Source of the DNA: DATAEK01 sp036258055 | GTDB taxonomy: Bacteria > Acidobacteriota > Vicinamibacteria > Vicinamibacterales > 2-12-FULL-66-21 | DNA length: 14,473 nucleotides | Direction: 5' to 3' | NCBI GenBank assembly: GCA_036258055.1 | Contig: DATAEK010000419.1 | Span: 1-14,473, forward strand | Shown here: positions 1-8,200 of the stretch, one piece after another | Numbering within the stretch: position 1 is the stretch's first letter | Layout of the letters: every line of letters starts with the position of its first letter | The notes under the pieces: model-generated | Databases searched by the model: none | What the model saw: only the letters and a program-made list of their open reading frames with translations | Told to the model about the DNA's origin: nothing | Program-made: the position numbers and the translations under genes

Positions 1-1169
1 GCGGCCGTTCGCGCGGCAACACTCGACTCGCGGATCAACGCGGATGCAGGATCCAGGGCGGCCTCGGGCCTGAGCGTTACGAGTGACGCAAGGGCCGTCA
101 TGCGCAGGCCCAGCGGCTTGCCTGTGCCGGAGGCAGTCACGAGCTTCGGTACGGTGACGTCCGCGCGCTTCCCGTATCGTGCGAGCCCTTCGGCTGCAGA
201 CACTGACACCCACGAATCCGGCGACTCGAGCGCTTCGCTCACGATGCCAAACGACTCATCGTCGTCGTACTGCGCCAGCGCGCGCAGCGCCTCAGTGCGA
301 ACGCGACGATCGGGATCGCGAGTGGCCTCACGCAGCCGCGCCGACAATGGCGCCTTGTCGATATTCGCCCAGTCGTCGGGTAGAGGCTGCGCGGTGTTGC
401 CGCGTCCGGCCGGCGGAGGCACGGGCGCGAGACCTCGAACCGCCCAGTACCGCACCTCCGCCGACTTGTCTTTGGAGAGCTCGAGCAGGTGAGGAACCGC
501 GGCCGGATCGCGTGGCCTGAAAAGCGCCCACGCTGCCCGCCACCGCACCTCGACATCCGGCGAGGTCGCCCATCGAACGATGGGCGCCAGATTGTCGCGG
601 GTCGTAAACCGTCCCATCGACAGGAGCGCCTCGCCGACGACTGGCGCGGGCGCCGACGTGGCTGGCGCCGACGACAGGTACTTCGCGAGGGCCGCACGCG
701 CTTCCGTCGACCGTATCTTGCCCAGCGATCGAGCGGCTTCTCGCGCAATCGCAGGCGCGGTGCGCGGCGAGGACAGTTGTTCGGACAGCCACGCCGTTGA
801 CTCCTCATCCTTGAGCTGTCCCGCGGCGAACGCGACCGTCGCCACAATCTCGGGATCGGCATCGCCTCGCGCCGTCACGAGGAGGGCATGTCCGCGGGGA
901 TCGGCAATGCGGCCAATCGCCTGAACCGCCCGGCGACGTACCTCGGGATGCGCGGATCCCATGATCCGCTTCAGGGCCTCGTCGTCGAACCGGCGGGTGT
1001 CTTCGAGCAGCACCAGCGTGGCGATGTCTTCGATGTCGCCGGACGCTAGCGGCTTACGCGCCGAAGGTTGTGCGGCTGGCGAGATCGATGCCGAGATGAA
1101 TACTAACGCTCCGAGCAAAAGGAGTGTGGTGACTCTCCGGCGGACGGTGGGAATGGATGTGTGTGTCAT
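1..1169 (-). CDS. Secreted HEAT-repeat protein, 3' end beyond the left edge
   Basis: The minus-strand frame is open from an ATG at 1169-1167 to the window edge, about 389 codons with no stop, so the N-terminus is complete and the C-terminus is missing. Residues 1-33 form a signal peptide: basic VRRR, then a hydrophobic TTLLLLGALVFISASIS core, with likely cleavage after SPAA. The mature part is a series of helical pairs typical of HEAT/PBS-lyase repeats, for example HPEVRRRAVQAIGRIADPRG, AIAREAARSLGKIRS, AEVRYWAVRGLA and RRVRTEALRALAQYDDDES. Such proteins are exported scaffolds that bind other proteins; no catalytic residue is visible. In Acidobacteriota-like genomes similar N-termini are often followed by a cyclophilin-type peptidyl-prolyl isomerase domain, but that part would lie outside the window, so it is only an inference. 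No good Shine-Dalgarno precedes the ATG. The gene sits 144 bp downstream of the GNAT gene on the same strand. Confidence 0.85.
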   Translation of the reverse strand, partial: MTHTSIPTVRRRVTTLLLLGALVFISASISPAAQPSARKPLASGDIEDIATLVLLEDTRRFDDEALKRIMGSAHPEVRRRAVQAIGRIADPRGHALLVTARGDADPEIVATVAFAAGQLKDEESTAWLSEQLSSPRTAPAIAREAARSLGKIRSTEARAALAKYLSSAPATSAPAPVVGEALLSMGRFTTRDNLAPIVRWATSPDVEVRWRAAWALFRPRDPAAVPHLLELSKDKSAEVRYWAVRGLAPVPPPAGRGNTAQPLPDDWANIDKAPLSARLREATRDPDRRVRTEALRALAQYDDDESFGIVSEALESPDSWVSVSAAEGLARYGKRADVTVPKLVTASGTGKPLGLRMTALASLVTLRPEAALDPASALIRESSVAARTA

Positions 1170-1313
1170 TAGGTCGCAGGCACATGGCGATCGCGGCCCG
1201 GCAGCAGCGGCTGCCCATGATACGTCCATACGGCGCGGTCGGGTCGTGTGAGCCCGAGACGGAGGCTGAGTTCGTCGAACCGACTCACGGCGGACAGCGG
1301 ACGCTAGCAGACC

Positions 1314-1790
1314 TCACAGCGACTTCGCGTACTTCAGAACCTCTGGTGCAAATCCTGCGCGCTCGTAGAGACGCCGCGCCCGCGTATTAGCCGCAAAGAC
1401 GTTGAGCGTCAGGAGCGCCAGCCCGCGTTTGCGGGACCACGCTTCCGCATGCGACATGAGCGCACGGCCGACGCCGGATCCCTCGGCGGCCTGCGTCGTG
1501 GCGATCACGGAAATGTGCGCGTGCTCGCGGCCAAAGAAGTCCCGCACCGAGACCATGTGCAGGCAGCCGACTCCCGCACCATCGCGCTCCGCGATCAGGA
1601 CCTCGTCGTCCGGCTGTGCCGCCTCAACTGACGCGATCATCGTGTTCGCGTCGGCACCGGCAATCTCGTCCGCCGTTCGCCACGCCGGCACCTCGAACTC
1701 CGCGAGACGATGAGCCAGCTGAATCAGAAAAGGCTCGTCGCTGCGCGTTGCGCGTCGAATCGTGAGGGAGTCATCGCGGTCGGAAGACAT
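1314..1790 (-). CDS. GNAT-family N-acetyltransferase
   Basis: This is a cytoplasmic acyl-CoA-dependent N-acetyltransferase of about 158 residues, the usual size for a single GNAT domain. The domain begins with LTIRRATRSDEPFLIQLAHR. The acetyl-CoA pyrophosphate-binding motif A is ISVIATTQAAEGSGVGRALM (core GSGVGRAL, residues about 104-111). The C-terminal motif B region is LNVFAANTRARRLYERAGF (about 129-147), and this ANxRARRLYERxGF block is highly typical of the family. The substrate cannot be read from the sequence. The ATG at 1790 is chosen because the fold starts shortly after it. The frame stays open to an ATG at 1862, but those extra 24 residues look non-conserved. No clear ribosome site decides between them. 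The gene is divergent from the ornithine cyclodeaminase gene. Confidence 0.88.
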   Translation of the reverse strand: MSSDRDDSLTIRRATRSDEPFLIQLAHRLAEFEVPAWRTADEIAGADANTMIASVEAAQPDDEVLIAERDGAGVGCLHMVSVRDFFGREHAHISVIATTQAAEGSGVGRALMSHAEAWSRKRGLALLTLNVFAANTRARRLYERAGFAPEVLKYAKSL

Positions 1791-2081
1791 GAGGCGACGA
1801 TCATCTCGTGTGTTCGAGGCGTGTGCAACCATCCATGCCGCGGATGCGCCCATCCCTCTCACCCTAGCGCGGACAATCGCTACCGCCGATTTTGGTGGGT
1901 GATCAGGCAGGAGGCCCGAGGTGTGACGGGGCGGACCACTCGTGCGAACATGGAGACCAACCGAGTGGGCTAGTGACGTGTATTCACTGAACCGGTACTA
2001 GTTGACTCGCGGTTCGGCCAATGTTTTCGCGCGCGACTACGCAGCGCGCCGGTAGTAATCATGAGTAGACAGCCCAGTAGT

Positions 2082-2085
2082 GGAG
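2082..2085 (+). promoter_or_regulatory. Ribosome binding site (GGAG) favouring the GTG start at 2091
   Basis: GGAG lies five bases before a GTG at 2091, a good Shine-Dalgarno spacing. The upstream in-frame ATG at 2061 is preceded only by a weak GGTAGTAATC. The family's conserved N-terminal block (EIVEAEGHLIDS) begins a few residues after the GTG, which also fits the shorter protein. Confidence 0.5.
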
Positions 2086-2090
2086 TCAAC

Positions 2091-3308
2091 GTGAGCGCCG
2101 CAGGGCACAGCGAGATCGTGGAAGCCGAGGGTCACCTCATCGACTCTCAGCTCTTGAACGTCATTTTCGACGCCGTCATCCGGCAGGGTGCGACATTCGA
2201 GGTCCAGCGGTTCGACATCGGCCGGACCAACGAAGAGGTGTCGCAGCTCAGGATGAAGGTGACCGCATCAACCGCGCAGGCGCTTCGGCAGCTCGTCGAA
2301 GAGCTCGTTCCGCTGGGTTGCCGGGTCGCCGACGAGCGCGACGCGGCGCTCACCCGCGCGGAACGTGACGGGTGCGCGCCCGACGACTTCTACTCCACCA
2401 CGAACCAGCGCACGCTCGTCCGCGTCCGCGGTCGATGGGTCGAAGTCGAGCACCAGCGGATGGACGCCGTCGTCGTCATCGACGAGGATCGCGCGGCGTG
2501 CCGCAAACTACGGGACGTTCGGACCGGCGATCGGATTGTGTGCGGCGTCCACGGTATTCGCGTCGTTCCCGAGTTCCGTGAGCGCGACCGCTACGGCTTC
2601 GCCTTCATGTCCAACGACGTGTCGTCGGAGCGCCGGGTCGAGGTGAGCGTCTCGAAGATCGCCGAGATGATGCGGTCGGTAAAGGCGTCCGGCGGCAAGA
2701 TTGCCTTCGTCGCCGGACCCGTCACGATCCACACCGGCGGCGCGGAGTACTTCGCCGACTTGATTCGTCGCGGTTACGTACAGGTGCTGCTCTCCGGCAA
2801 TGCGCTCGCCGTCCACGACCTGGAACACGCGTTCTACGGGACCTCGCTCGGGATCGACCTCGACCGCGGCGTCGCTGTCGAAGGCGGCCATCGCCATCAC
2901 ATCCGCGCCATCAACACGATCTGCCGGGCCGGCGGGATCCGCGCGGCCGTCGAGCAGGGACTCCTCACCCGCGGCATCATGTACGAATGCGTCGTCAGAG
3001 ACGTCGACGTCGTACTCGCCGGCAGCATCCGCGACGATGGCCCGCTGCCGGAGACCGTGATGGATCTGATCGAGGCGCAGGATCGGTACGCGGCCGCCCT
3101 GGAGGGCGTGGGCATTGTCGTGATCCTGTCGACGATGCTGCATGGGATTGGCGTGGGCAACATGCTGCCGGCCTGGGTACGGGTCGTGTGTGTGGACATC
3201 AACCCGGCGGTCGTCACCAAGCTCGCCGACCGCGGGTCAACGCAAACCCTGGGGGTGGTGACCGACGTCGGGCTCTTCCTGCACCTGTTGGCCTCGAAGC
3301 TTCGGTGA
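2091..3308 (+). CDS. Ornithine cyclodeaminase, TIGR00300 / AgrE-ArgZ (LOR/SDH-like) family
   Basis: This protein of about 405 residues (415 from the ATG at 2061) belongs to the family long annotated as LOR/SDH bifunctional enzyme conserved domain, TIGR00300. Characterised relatives are the archaeal ornithine cyclodeaminase and the C-terminal half of cyanobacterial ArgZ/AgrE, which convert ornithine to proline plus ammonia with NAD. The N-terminal domain starts with EIVEAEGHLIDSQLLNVIFD and FEVQRFDIGRTNEE. The central and C-terminal part carries the family blocks KIAFVAGPVTIHTGGAEYFA, LLSGNALAVHDLEHAFYGTS, GHRHHIRAINTICRAGGI, VLAGSIRDDGPLPE and STMLHGIGVGNMLPAWVRVV. It ends with a Rossmann-like VCVDINPAVVTKLADRGS. 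It is cytoplasmic and apparently complete. It is unrelated to the mu-crystallin-type bacterial Ocd. No arginine-degrading partner is adjacent, so its physiological role here is inferred from the family. Confidence 0.88.
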   Translation: MSAAGHSEIVEAEGHLIDSQLLNVIFDAVIRQGATFEVQRFDIGRTNEEVSQLRMKVTASTAQALRQLVEELVPLGCRVADERDAALTRAERDGCAPDDFYSTTNQRTLVRVRGRWVEVEHQRMDAVVVIDEDRAACRKLRDVRTGDRIVCGVHGIRVVPEFRERDRYGFAFMSNDVSSERRVEVSVSKIAEMMRSVKASGGKIAFVAGPVTIHTGGAEYFADLIRRGYVQVLLSGNALAVHDLEHAFYGTSLGIDLDRGVAVEGGHRHHIRAINTICRAGGIRAAVEQGLLTRGIMYECVVRDVDVVLAGSIRDDGPLPETVMDLIEAQDRYAAALEGVGIVVILSTMLHGIGVGNMLPAWVRVVCVDINPAVVTKLADRGSTQTLGVVTDVGLFLHLLASKLR

Positions 3309-3330
3309 AGTCGCGCCCGTACAACGAAGA

Positions 3331-3362
3331 GCCCGGGCGTCCGAATCGCCCGGGCCTTTCTC
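3331..3362 (+). terminator. Rho-independent terminator after the ornithine cyclodeaminase gene
   Basis: A perfect 9-bp GC-rich stem (GCCCGGGCG at 3331-3339, CGCCCGGGC at 3347-3355) with a 7-base loop is followed by a short pyrimidine tail CTTTCTC. It begins 22 bases after the stop codon. It also lies between two convergent frames, so it may act on minus-strand transcripts as well. Confidence 0.8.
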
Positions 3363-3379
3363 GGGGGTGCCCGATTCGA

Positions 3380-4021
3380 TCAATTGCGATTCGTGCGCCT
3401 CGCCACAAAGCGTCGCCGCACTGCGGCGGCCAGCCCGAGTCCCATGAGCGTCATCGTTGCGGGCTCAGGGACGGTGCCGTTCAGCGTGAACGCCATGTTG
3501 AACGTCGGCGGCGTCGTTCCGCCCACGATGTCGGTGCCGATCCGGAGCCAGTCCGGATCGAGCATCGCGTCGCGCGCCCAGGCCTGCATGATCAAGTGCA
3601 ATGCGTTTGCCTGAACCACGAACGCCGGCACAGGCTTGACGAACGTATAGCGGTGGCAATACCGAATGCGACGAGTGACGCCACGCAAGAACTCGCAGCG
3701 TTCCAACTGGATCCTGAATTGATTTCGGGTCCGGAGGAAAAGAAGGAACGGACGGGCGCTCCGATCGCAGAACAGGTACGTCGAGCGATCGCGCGATGGC
3801 TGGAGCTGTGAGAGCGGCGCGACGCGCACGGCGGGACCGTCGGGCGTGAACGTATCGTCAACGTCCCGCCATGGGATGGCAGCCGGCGCGAGGCAGGCGA
3901 AGTCCGGGCGCTGCGCAAAGGGCAACCCTTCGCGAGCTGCCATCTCTACACGCATCCGCTGCGCCGAGTTCGGGCGATGGTGGATGGCGAGCTGTGAGGA
4001 CGGCGGCAAGCCGGAACGCAA
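3380..4021 (-). CDS. PEP-CTERM sorting-signal protein, probably a remnant
   Basis: The last 35 residues are a textbook PEP-CTERM tail: VPEPATM, then a hydrophobic TLMGLGLAAA segment, then a basic RRRFVARR end. This signal anchors exported proteins for sorting by an exosortase (EpsH type) in exopolysaccharide-making bacteria. Just before it is TDIVGGTTPPTFNMAFTLNG, a plausible end of an extracellular domain. The frame is open for 213 codons from an ATG at 4021. However, there is no signal peptide, which every working PEP-CTERM protein needs, and the N-terminal two thirds show no recognisable domain and are rich in Arg and Cys. A ribbon-helix-helix-like frame occupies the opposite strand at 3653-3811. 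The likely reading is that only about 3380-3650 derives from a PEP-CTERM gene and the rest has been lost or replaced. No exosortase gene is in the window. Confidence 0.45.
   Translation of the reverse strand: MRSGLPPSSQLAIHHRPNSAQRMRVEMAAREGLPFAQRPDFACLAPAAIPWRDVDDTFTPDGPAVRVAPLSQLQPSRDRSTYLFCDRSARPFLLFLRTRNQFRIQLERCEFLRGVTRRIRYCHRYTFVKPVPAFVVQANALHLIMQAWARDAMLDPDWLRIGTDIVGGTTPPTFNMAFTLNGTVPEPATMTLMGLGLAAAVRRRFVARRTNRN
3653..3811 (+). CDS. Small ribbon-helix-helix (Arc/CopG-like) protein or its relic
   Basis: A 52-codon frame from GTG 3653 to TGA 3809-3811 ends with AAFQLDPELI, then EEKKERTGAPIAEQVRRAIA, then RWLEL. This matches the layout of small ribbon-helix-helix DNA-binding proteins: a short beta strand (FQLD), helix 1, a turn containing RTGAP, and helix 2 (AEQVRRAIARWLE). 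Such proteins bind operator DNA as dimers and are often antitoxins or plasmid and island regulators. SGPEEKKERTG has a proline and no hydrophobic residues where relatives usually have a leucine-rich helix 1 (for example GLKALKERTG), so it may be degraded. The ribosome site is weak and no toxin gene is recognisable next to it. It overlaps the PEP-CTERM frame on the other strand, and at most one of the two can be truly coding here. Confidence 0.45.
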   Translation: MAIPNATSDATQELAAFQLDPELISGPEEKKERTGAPIAEQVRRAIARWLEL

Positions 4022-4282
4022 TGACGTTGGTGGATCTCGCGCTCAGATGGCGCGAGCAATTCATGCGACGGACTGGACGCGTGATGCCCGCGAATTGTCC
4101 GAACGCAAGCGCATTCTGCGAGAGACTCGAGGCTCGATCAAACCTCCACCTGTTCGTACAGCTTCTAGCAGCGGGGAAGGACCGCGCCTTGATTACAAAC
4201 GGGACACATACGATCTGTGACGCGTAACAAGGCCCGCAACGAAACGCGAAAGCGCTTAAAATAGAATCAGTTACGCTCCATT
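3812..4282. other. Stretch without a convincing gene upstream of the tRNA
   Basis: I see no recognisable protein in about 470 bases. The best plus-strand candidate is a 68-codon frame at 4021-4227 starting MTLVDLALRWREQFMRRTGR. It has no family resemblance that I know, third-position GC that looks lower than in the neighbouring genes, and only a weak GGA upstream, so I do not call it. The minus-strand frames here show no domain. TAAAAT at 4257-4262, about 20 bases before the tRNA, could be its -10 box, but no convincing -35 box goes with it. Confidence 0.5.
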
Positions 4283-4356
4283 GCGCCCGTAGCTCAGGTG
4301 GATAGAGCATCGGCCTTCTAAGCCGAGGGTCGCAGGTTCGAGTCCTGCAGGGCGCG
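4283..4356 (+). tRNA. tRNA-Arg (anticodon TCT), chimeric at an integration site
   Basis: All arms can be folded. The acceptor is GCGCCCG (4283-4289) with AGGGCGC (4349-4355). The D stem is GCTC/GAGC, the anticodon stem TCGGC/GCCGA, and the loop CTTCTAA has anticodon TCT at 4317-4319. The T stem is GCAGG/CCTGC with loop TTCGAGT, and the discriminator base is G4356. It would read AGA and AGG codons. Acceptor pair 7-66 is a G-A mismatch (G4289, A4349), and no CCA is encoded after the discriminator base. The displaced 3' copy at 14230-14275 has the matching C and a CCA, so the 3' half of this gene was probably supplied by the integrated element. Confidence 0.95.
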
Positions 4357-4357
4357 C
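4314..4357 (+). repeat. Left attachment-site copy (within tRNA-Arg)
   Basis: Positions 4314-4348 are identical to 14230-14264 (35 of 35). After one mismatch (A4349 against C14265), positions 4350-4357 match 14266-14273. Identity ends abruptly on both sides, as expected at a recombination core. Confidence 0.7.
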
Positions 4358-4368
4358 TTCTTCTTACT

Positions 4369-4416
4369 CGAGGGGCTTCGCCCCTCGAACTCCCCTACAC
4401 GCTCGCTCGCGGGGGC
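4369..4416. repeat. Hairpin-headed 48-bp repeat, copy 1
   Basis: An 8-bp perfect inverted repeat (CGAGGGGC, TTC loop, GCCCCTCG; 4369-4387) is followed by a conserved 29-bp tail ending CGCGGGGGC. It differs from copy 2 at only two positions. It starts 13 bases after the tRNA and could end the tRNA transcript, although it lacks a T tract. Confidence 0.75.
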
Positions 4417-4469
4417 CCCGCGATCCCCGCTCCGCTCCCGTGGCTCTCTCGCTGGCGCTCGTTTGCATC

Positions 4470-4517
4470 CGAGGGGCTTCGCCCCTCGAACTCCCCGACA
4501 CGCTCCCTCGCGGGGGC
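4470..4517. repeat. Hairpin-headed 48-bp repeat, copy 2
   Basis: This is a second copy of the 4369-4416 unit, 101 bp downstream and in the same orientation, with 46 of 48 bases identical and the hairpin intact at 4470-4488. The spacer between the copies is rich in CGCTC/GCTCG words. The structure is reminiscent of dispersed intergenic palindromic repeats. Confidence 0.75.
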
Positions 4518-4548
4518 GTCCGCAAGCAGGAGCTCAAGGCGTGGCGAG

Positions 4549-4830
4549 CTACCTGGCTGTGAGAGGGATCCCCCGTTTGCCCTTCGGGACGCGCAGAACC
4601 TCTTTCGTGCTCGCCGTCGCCAAAATCCGAATCTTCTCCTCGATCGACCAGTCGCGCCTCGGGCGCTTCGCCGGCATGACTGGAAGAGCACTCGCCTCCT
4701 GCAACCACCGCGAGAGCGTTTGCTGGCGCAGGCCGGTTTCCAATGCCAGCTGCCGCGCACTGACCGCATCTTTGCCGGTCAAGCGCGTCACCATCCTTTG
4801 TTTAAAGGCCAGGGAGAATGGCTTCGTCAC
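4549..4830 (-). pseudogene. Truncated insertion-sequence transposase (IS3-like OrfA, N-terminal part)
   Basis: The 93-codon frame starts at a GTG (4830-4828) and reads FSLAFKQRMVTRLTGKDAVS, ARQLALETGLRQQTLSRWLQ. This is a helix-turn-helix of the transposase OrfA type, residues about 5-45. It is followed by a basic linker (KRPRRDWS) and IEEKIRILATAS, which in full-length relatives of the W(S/T)xEEK type continues as a helical region that is absent here. After about residue 76 the sequence changes to an unrelated TKEVLRVPKGKRGIPLTAR and stops. No OrfB with a DDE domain and no terminal inverted repeats were found. It is therefore a 5' fragment left by an old insertion, probably unable to transpose. 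Confidence 0.7.
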
Positions 4831-5251
4831 CGAATTGTTGCCTGCTCGCCCCGCTGATTAACCGTGCCAGCGAGCGACAACTATCCTGACGTAATTCATC
4901 CTCTCCAGGCATCCTCCAGCATCGCGGCATACCACTGCCATTGCGGCCACTCGCTGACTGAGTCACAGCTCGGGCTTCCGGAGGTGCCGATCTGTTCTTG
5001 CACTATGAGGTGGTACGCCGCAGCCACCCTGACGTGCGGGCTCGCCGACACAATGCCAGCGTCTCAAGTCGGGCAGTTGGGGTTGCGTCTCAAAGGCTGG
5101 CAGACGACGAAACCGCCCCGCGCGGCTGAGAGCGCCACCTCCACTCGCGGACCAGGGCCACCCGATACCCGATATACGATGGACAGACGGATCGCCATTC
5201 GAGGCGACGTCCCGCGGCGCCTCGAGCACTGCCGGCATAGTCGGACCATCG
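4831..5251. other. Stretch without a recognisable gene before the glucan synthase
   Basis: Open frames on both strands in these 421 bases show no domain, no signal peptide and no family resemblance that I know. The region should hold the promoter of the glucan synthase gene, but I cannot identify a convincing -35/-10 pair or operator. No inverted repeat marking the end of the neighbouring transposase remnant was found. Confidence 0.5.
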
Positions 5252-8200
5252 ATGGATCAGAGCTCATTTACGGGTTCGACTGCGGCGGGCATGGAGCTAC
5301 TCGGCATCCCCCTGTTGGAAGAGCACGCCAGACGACTGGCTGCCCTTTTCTCGCTCGATAGGCGGACGCGCGGTCGCAGCGGGGCGCACCTGAGACGTCT
5401 GGACGAGCATAGGCGCGTATTGCGCGCCGTCTACACCGACCTGGCCGACGACGCCCGGCGCGGCGAGCCGTCGTCGCCCGCGGCGGAGTGGTTGCTCGAC
5501 AATTTCCACATCATCTCGGCTACCGGTCGTGACGTCTACCACGATCTGCCATCTTCTTTCTTTCGGCGGCTTCCGACGATTGCGACCGATGAGTTCGCAG
5601 GGAAGCCCCGCGTCTTTGCGCTCGCTCTCGAGCTGATCCGGTGCAGCGCGGGTCGGCTCGACGCGCAGCGGCTCCAGCGCTTCATTGCTGCATTCCAGTC
5701 GGTGACGCCGCTTACCATCGGCGAGCTGTGGGCCTGGCCGAGTACCCTCAAGGTCGCCTTGATTGAGTATCTGCGAGCGCGGGCGGAGACGCTGGCCGCC
5801 AGCCGCGCTCATCGCATGGAGGCTGATCGGCTTGCCCGCGTGCTCGAAACGGGCTCGCCGGCAGCCCAGTGGCCTGCGGAGGTGCATCCCGCATTCGCCA
5901 CTCGACTGCTCCAGCGTACGCGGGAGTACGGGGGGGCCGCGGCCGCGCTGCGCCAACAGTTGGATGCGGCCTTGGCCGCCCGCGGCCAGACGGTCGAGGA
6001 TGCCATCCGCTCCGAGGGTCAGCACCAGGCGGCCGAGCAGGCCGCGATGGCGAACCTGATCGGCAGCCTTCGACTCATCTCGACGTTCGATTGGAGTGAG
6101 TTTTTCGAGAGCGTCAGCCTCGTCGAGCAGGTGCTCCAGCGAGACCCGGCGGGCGTCTACGCGCGGATGGATTTCAGGAGCCGCGACCGATATCGCCATG
6201 CCGTCGAAGAGCTCGCAGAACCGACTGGCGACGGCCAGCTCCGACTCGCGCGCAAGAGCGTTGAACGTGCCAGGCAGATTGCCGAGCAGACGCTCGATGC
6301 ACGGGGCGCGCACGTCGGGTATCACCTGATCGGCGCAGGGCGTCGGGCCTTCGAGCAGAGCGTCGCGTGGGTGCCGAACGTGAGGCAACGTGTTCGGCGG
6401 CTCCTTTTCGAGTATGCGACGCCCGGCTACCTCGGCACCATCGCCGCCGGGACGGCGGTGCTGCTCGCAACCGCGATCGCATACGGCGCGTGGCACGGCT
6501 GGCGCGGGACTCTGCTGATCGTGATCGCAGCGCTCGGCGTGGTACCCGCCAGCGAACTCACGATCCAGATCCTCCAGCGCGTGATCAGCCGTCTGATCCC
6601 GCCTCGCCGCCTGCCGCGGCTCGAGCTGGACGGGGTGCCGGAGTCGGCGCGCACGATGGTGATCGTGCCCACGATCTTCGACAGCGTCGAGCGCGTCGGT
6701 GAGCTGCTGGCGCACGTCGAAGTTCAGGCGCTCGGCAACCTCGATCCGCACGTCCACTTCGCGATCCTGAGCGATTTCCCCGATGCCCCGTCAGAGGCCC
6801 TGCCGCGCGACGCTGAGATCCTGGCGGCAGCACGTGCCGGCGTCGAGGCGCTCAACGCCGCGCATGCGCAGGGACAGTCGGACCGTTTCTTCCTGTTCCA
6901 TCGCCTGCGCCAGTGGAACGCGCGCGAGGGCCTCTGGATGGGATGGGAACGCAAGCGCGGCAAGATCGAGGAATTCAATCGCCTGCTGCGCGGCGCGACC
7001 GATACCAGTTTCGCGTTCCACGTCGGCGACCTCACGGTGCTGCCGAGTGTGCGGTACTGCATCACGCTCGACAGTGATACGCGGCTTCCGCGGGACGTCG
7101 CACGACAGCTCATTGGCATCATCACGCATCCGCTGAACCGCGCCAGGTTCGATCCGCAGATGGGCCGGGTGACCGAAGGCTACGGCATTCTGCAGCCGCG
7201 CGTGAGCGTCACGTTCACGAGCGCCGCAGGGTCGCTGTTCGCACGGCTCTACGCGGGCCATACGGGCGTCGATCCGTACACCTCGGCGGTGTCCGACACA
7301 TACCAGGACCTCTTCGGCGAAGGCATCTTTACCGGCAAAGGCCTTTACGACGTGGAGGCCTTTACCGCCGCGCTCGAGGGCTCCGTGCCGGAGAACGCGC
7401 TGCTCTCTCACGACCTGTTCGAAGGCCTGCAGGCGCGCGTCGCGCTCGTGTCGGACGTCGAGCTCGTGGACGATTACCCGTCCAGCGTGCTCGCGCACGC
7501 ACGGCGCCAGCATCGTTGGATCCGGGGCGACTGGCAAATCCTGTTGTGGCTGTTCCCGTTCGTTCCAACGCAGCACGGATTCAAGCGCAACACGCTGCCG
7601 CTTATCAGCCGCTGGAAGATCCTGGACAACCTCCGGCGCAGCCTGGTTGCGCCGACGTTGCTGGCACTGCTCGTCGCCGGCTGGACCGTGCTTCCGGGTC
7701 CGTATTGGTTCTGGATGCTGACAGCGATGGGTGTCATCGCCTCGCAGCTCCTGCCGCTCTTCGGGCGACTGCTCACCGGACCCCAGAAGTCCCAATCGGT
7801 CCCGGTCTTTCTACGTAATCTTCGTCGCGATGTCGTGGTTGCGCTCGCGCAAATCTTCCTTGGTGTCACGCTGCTGGCGTATCACGCCTTCCAGACCATC
7901 CATGCGATCGCGCTCACGCTCGTACGTCTCGGGGTGACCAAGCGGAGGCTGCTGGAGTGGGAGACCGCGGCGACCGCCGCGTCGAGGGCCGCAGGCCTCG
8001 TCGGCCAACGGGGCGTCCAACGGTTTATTGTCGAGATGGTCGCCAGCCCGATCATCGCGATGATCGTGGCACTCGCGATCGTCGTGATGAATCGAAACGC
8101 GCTCGCGGCTGCCTCGCCGTTTCTCCTGCTGTGGCTGGTGGCGCCCGGGGTTGCGTACTGGCTGAGCGTGCCGGTTGGAGCCCGCGTCCGTCCGCTGACC

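Noticed and set aside
239..862. Long minus-strand frame, very rich in Arg and Cys
   Set aside because: It is a shadow of the HEAT-repeat gene, which occupies another minus frame with a clean signal peptide and repeats.
2002..2030. TTGACT as a -35 box for the ornithine cyclodeaminase gene
   Set aside because: No acceptable -10 hexamer lies 16-18 bp downstream, so the promoter cannot be supported.
4021..4227. 68-codon plus-strand frame upstream of the tRNA
   Set aside because: Weak ribosome site, third-position GC that looks too low for the neighbouring genes, and no resemblance to a known family.
4864..5361. Plus-strand frame of 165 codons before the glucan synthase gene
   Set aside because: No recognisable domain, irregular composition, and it overlaps the start of the synthase gene in another frame.
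5297..7795. Long minus-strand frames (486 and 334 codons) opposite the glucan synthase gene
   Set aside because: They are antisense shadows of a GC-rich gene with all its motifs intact on the plus strand, and they show no domain of their own.
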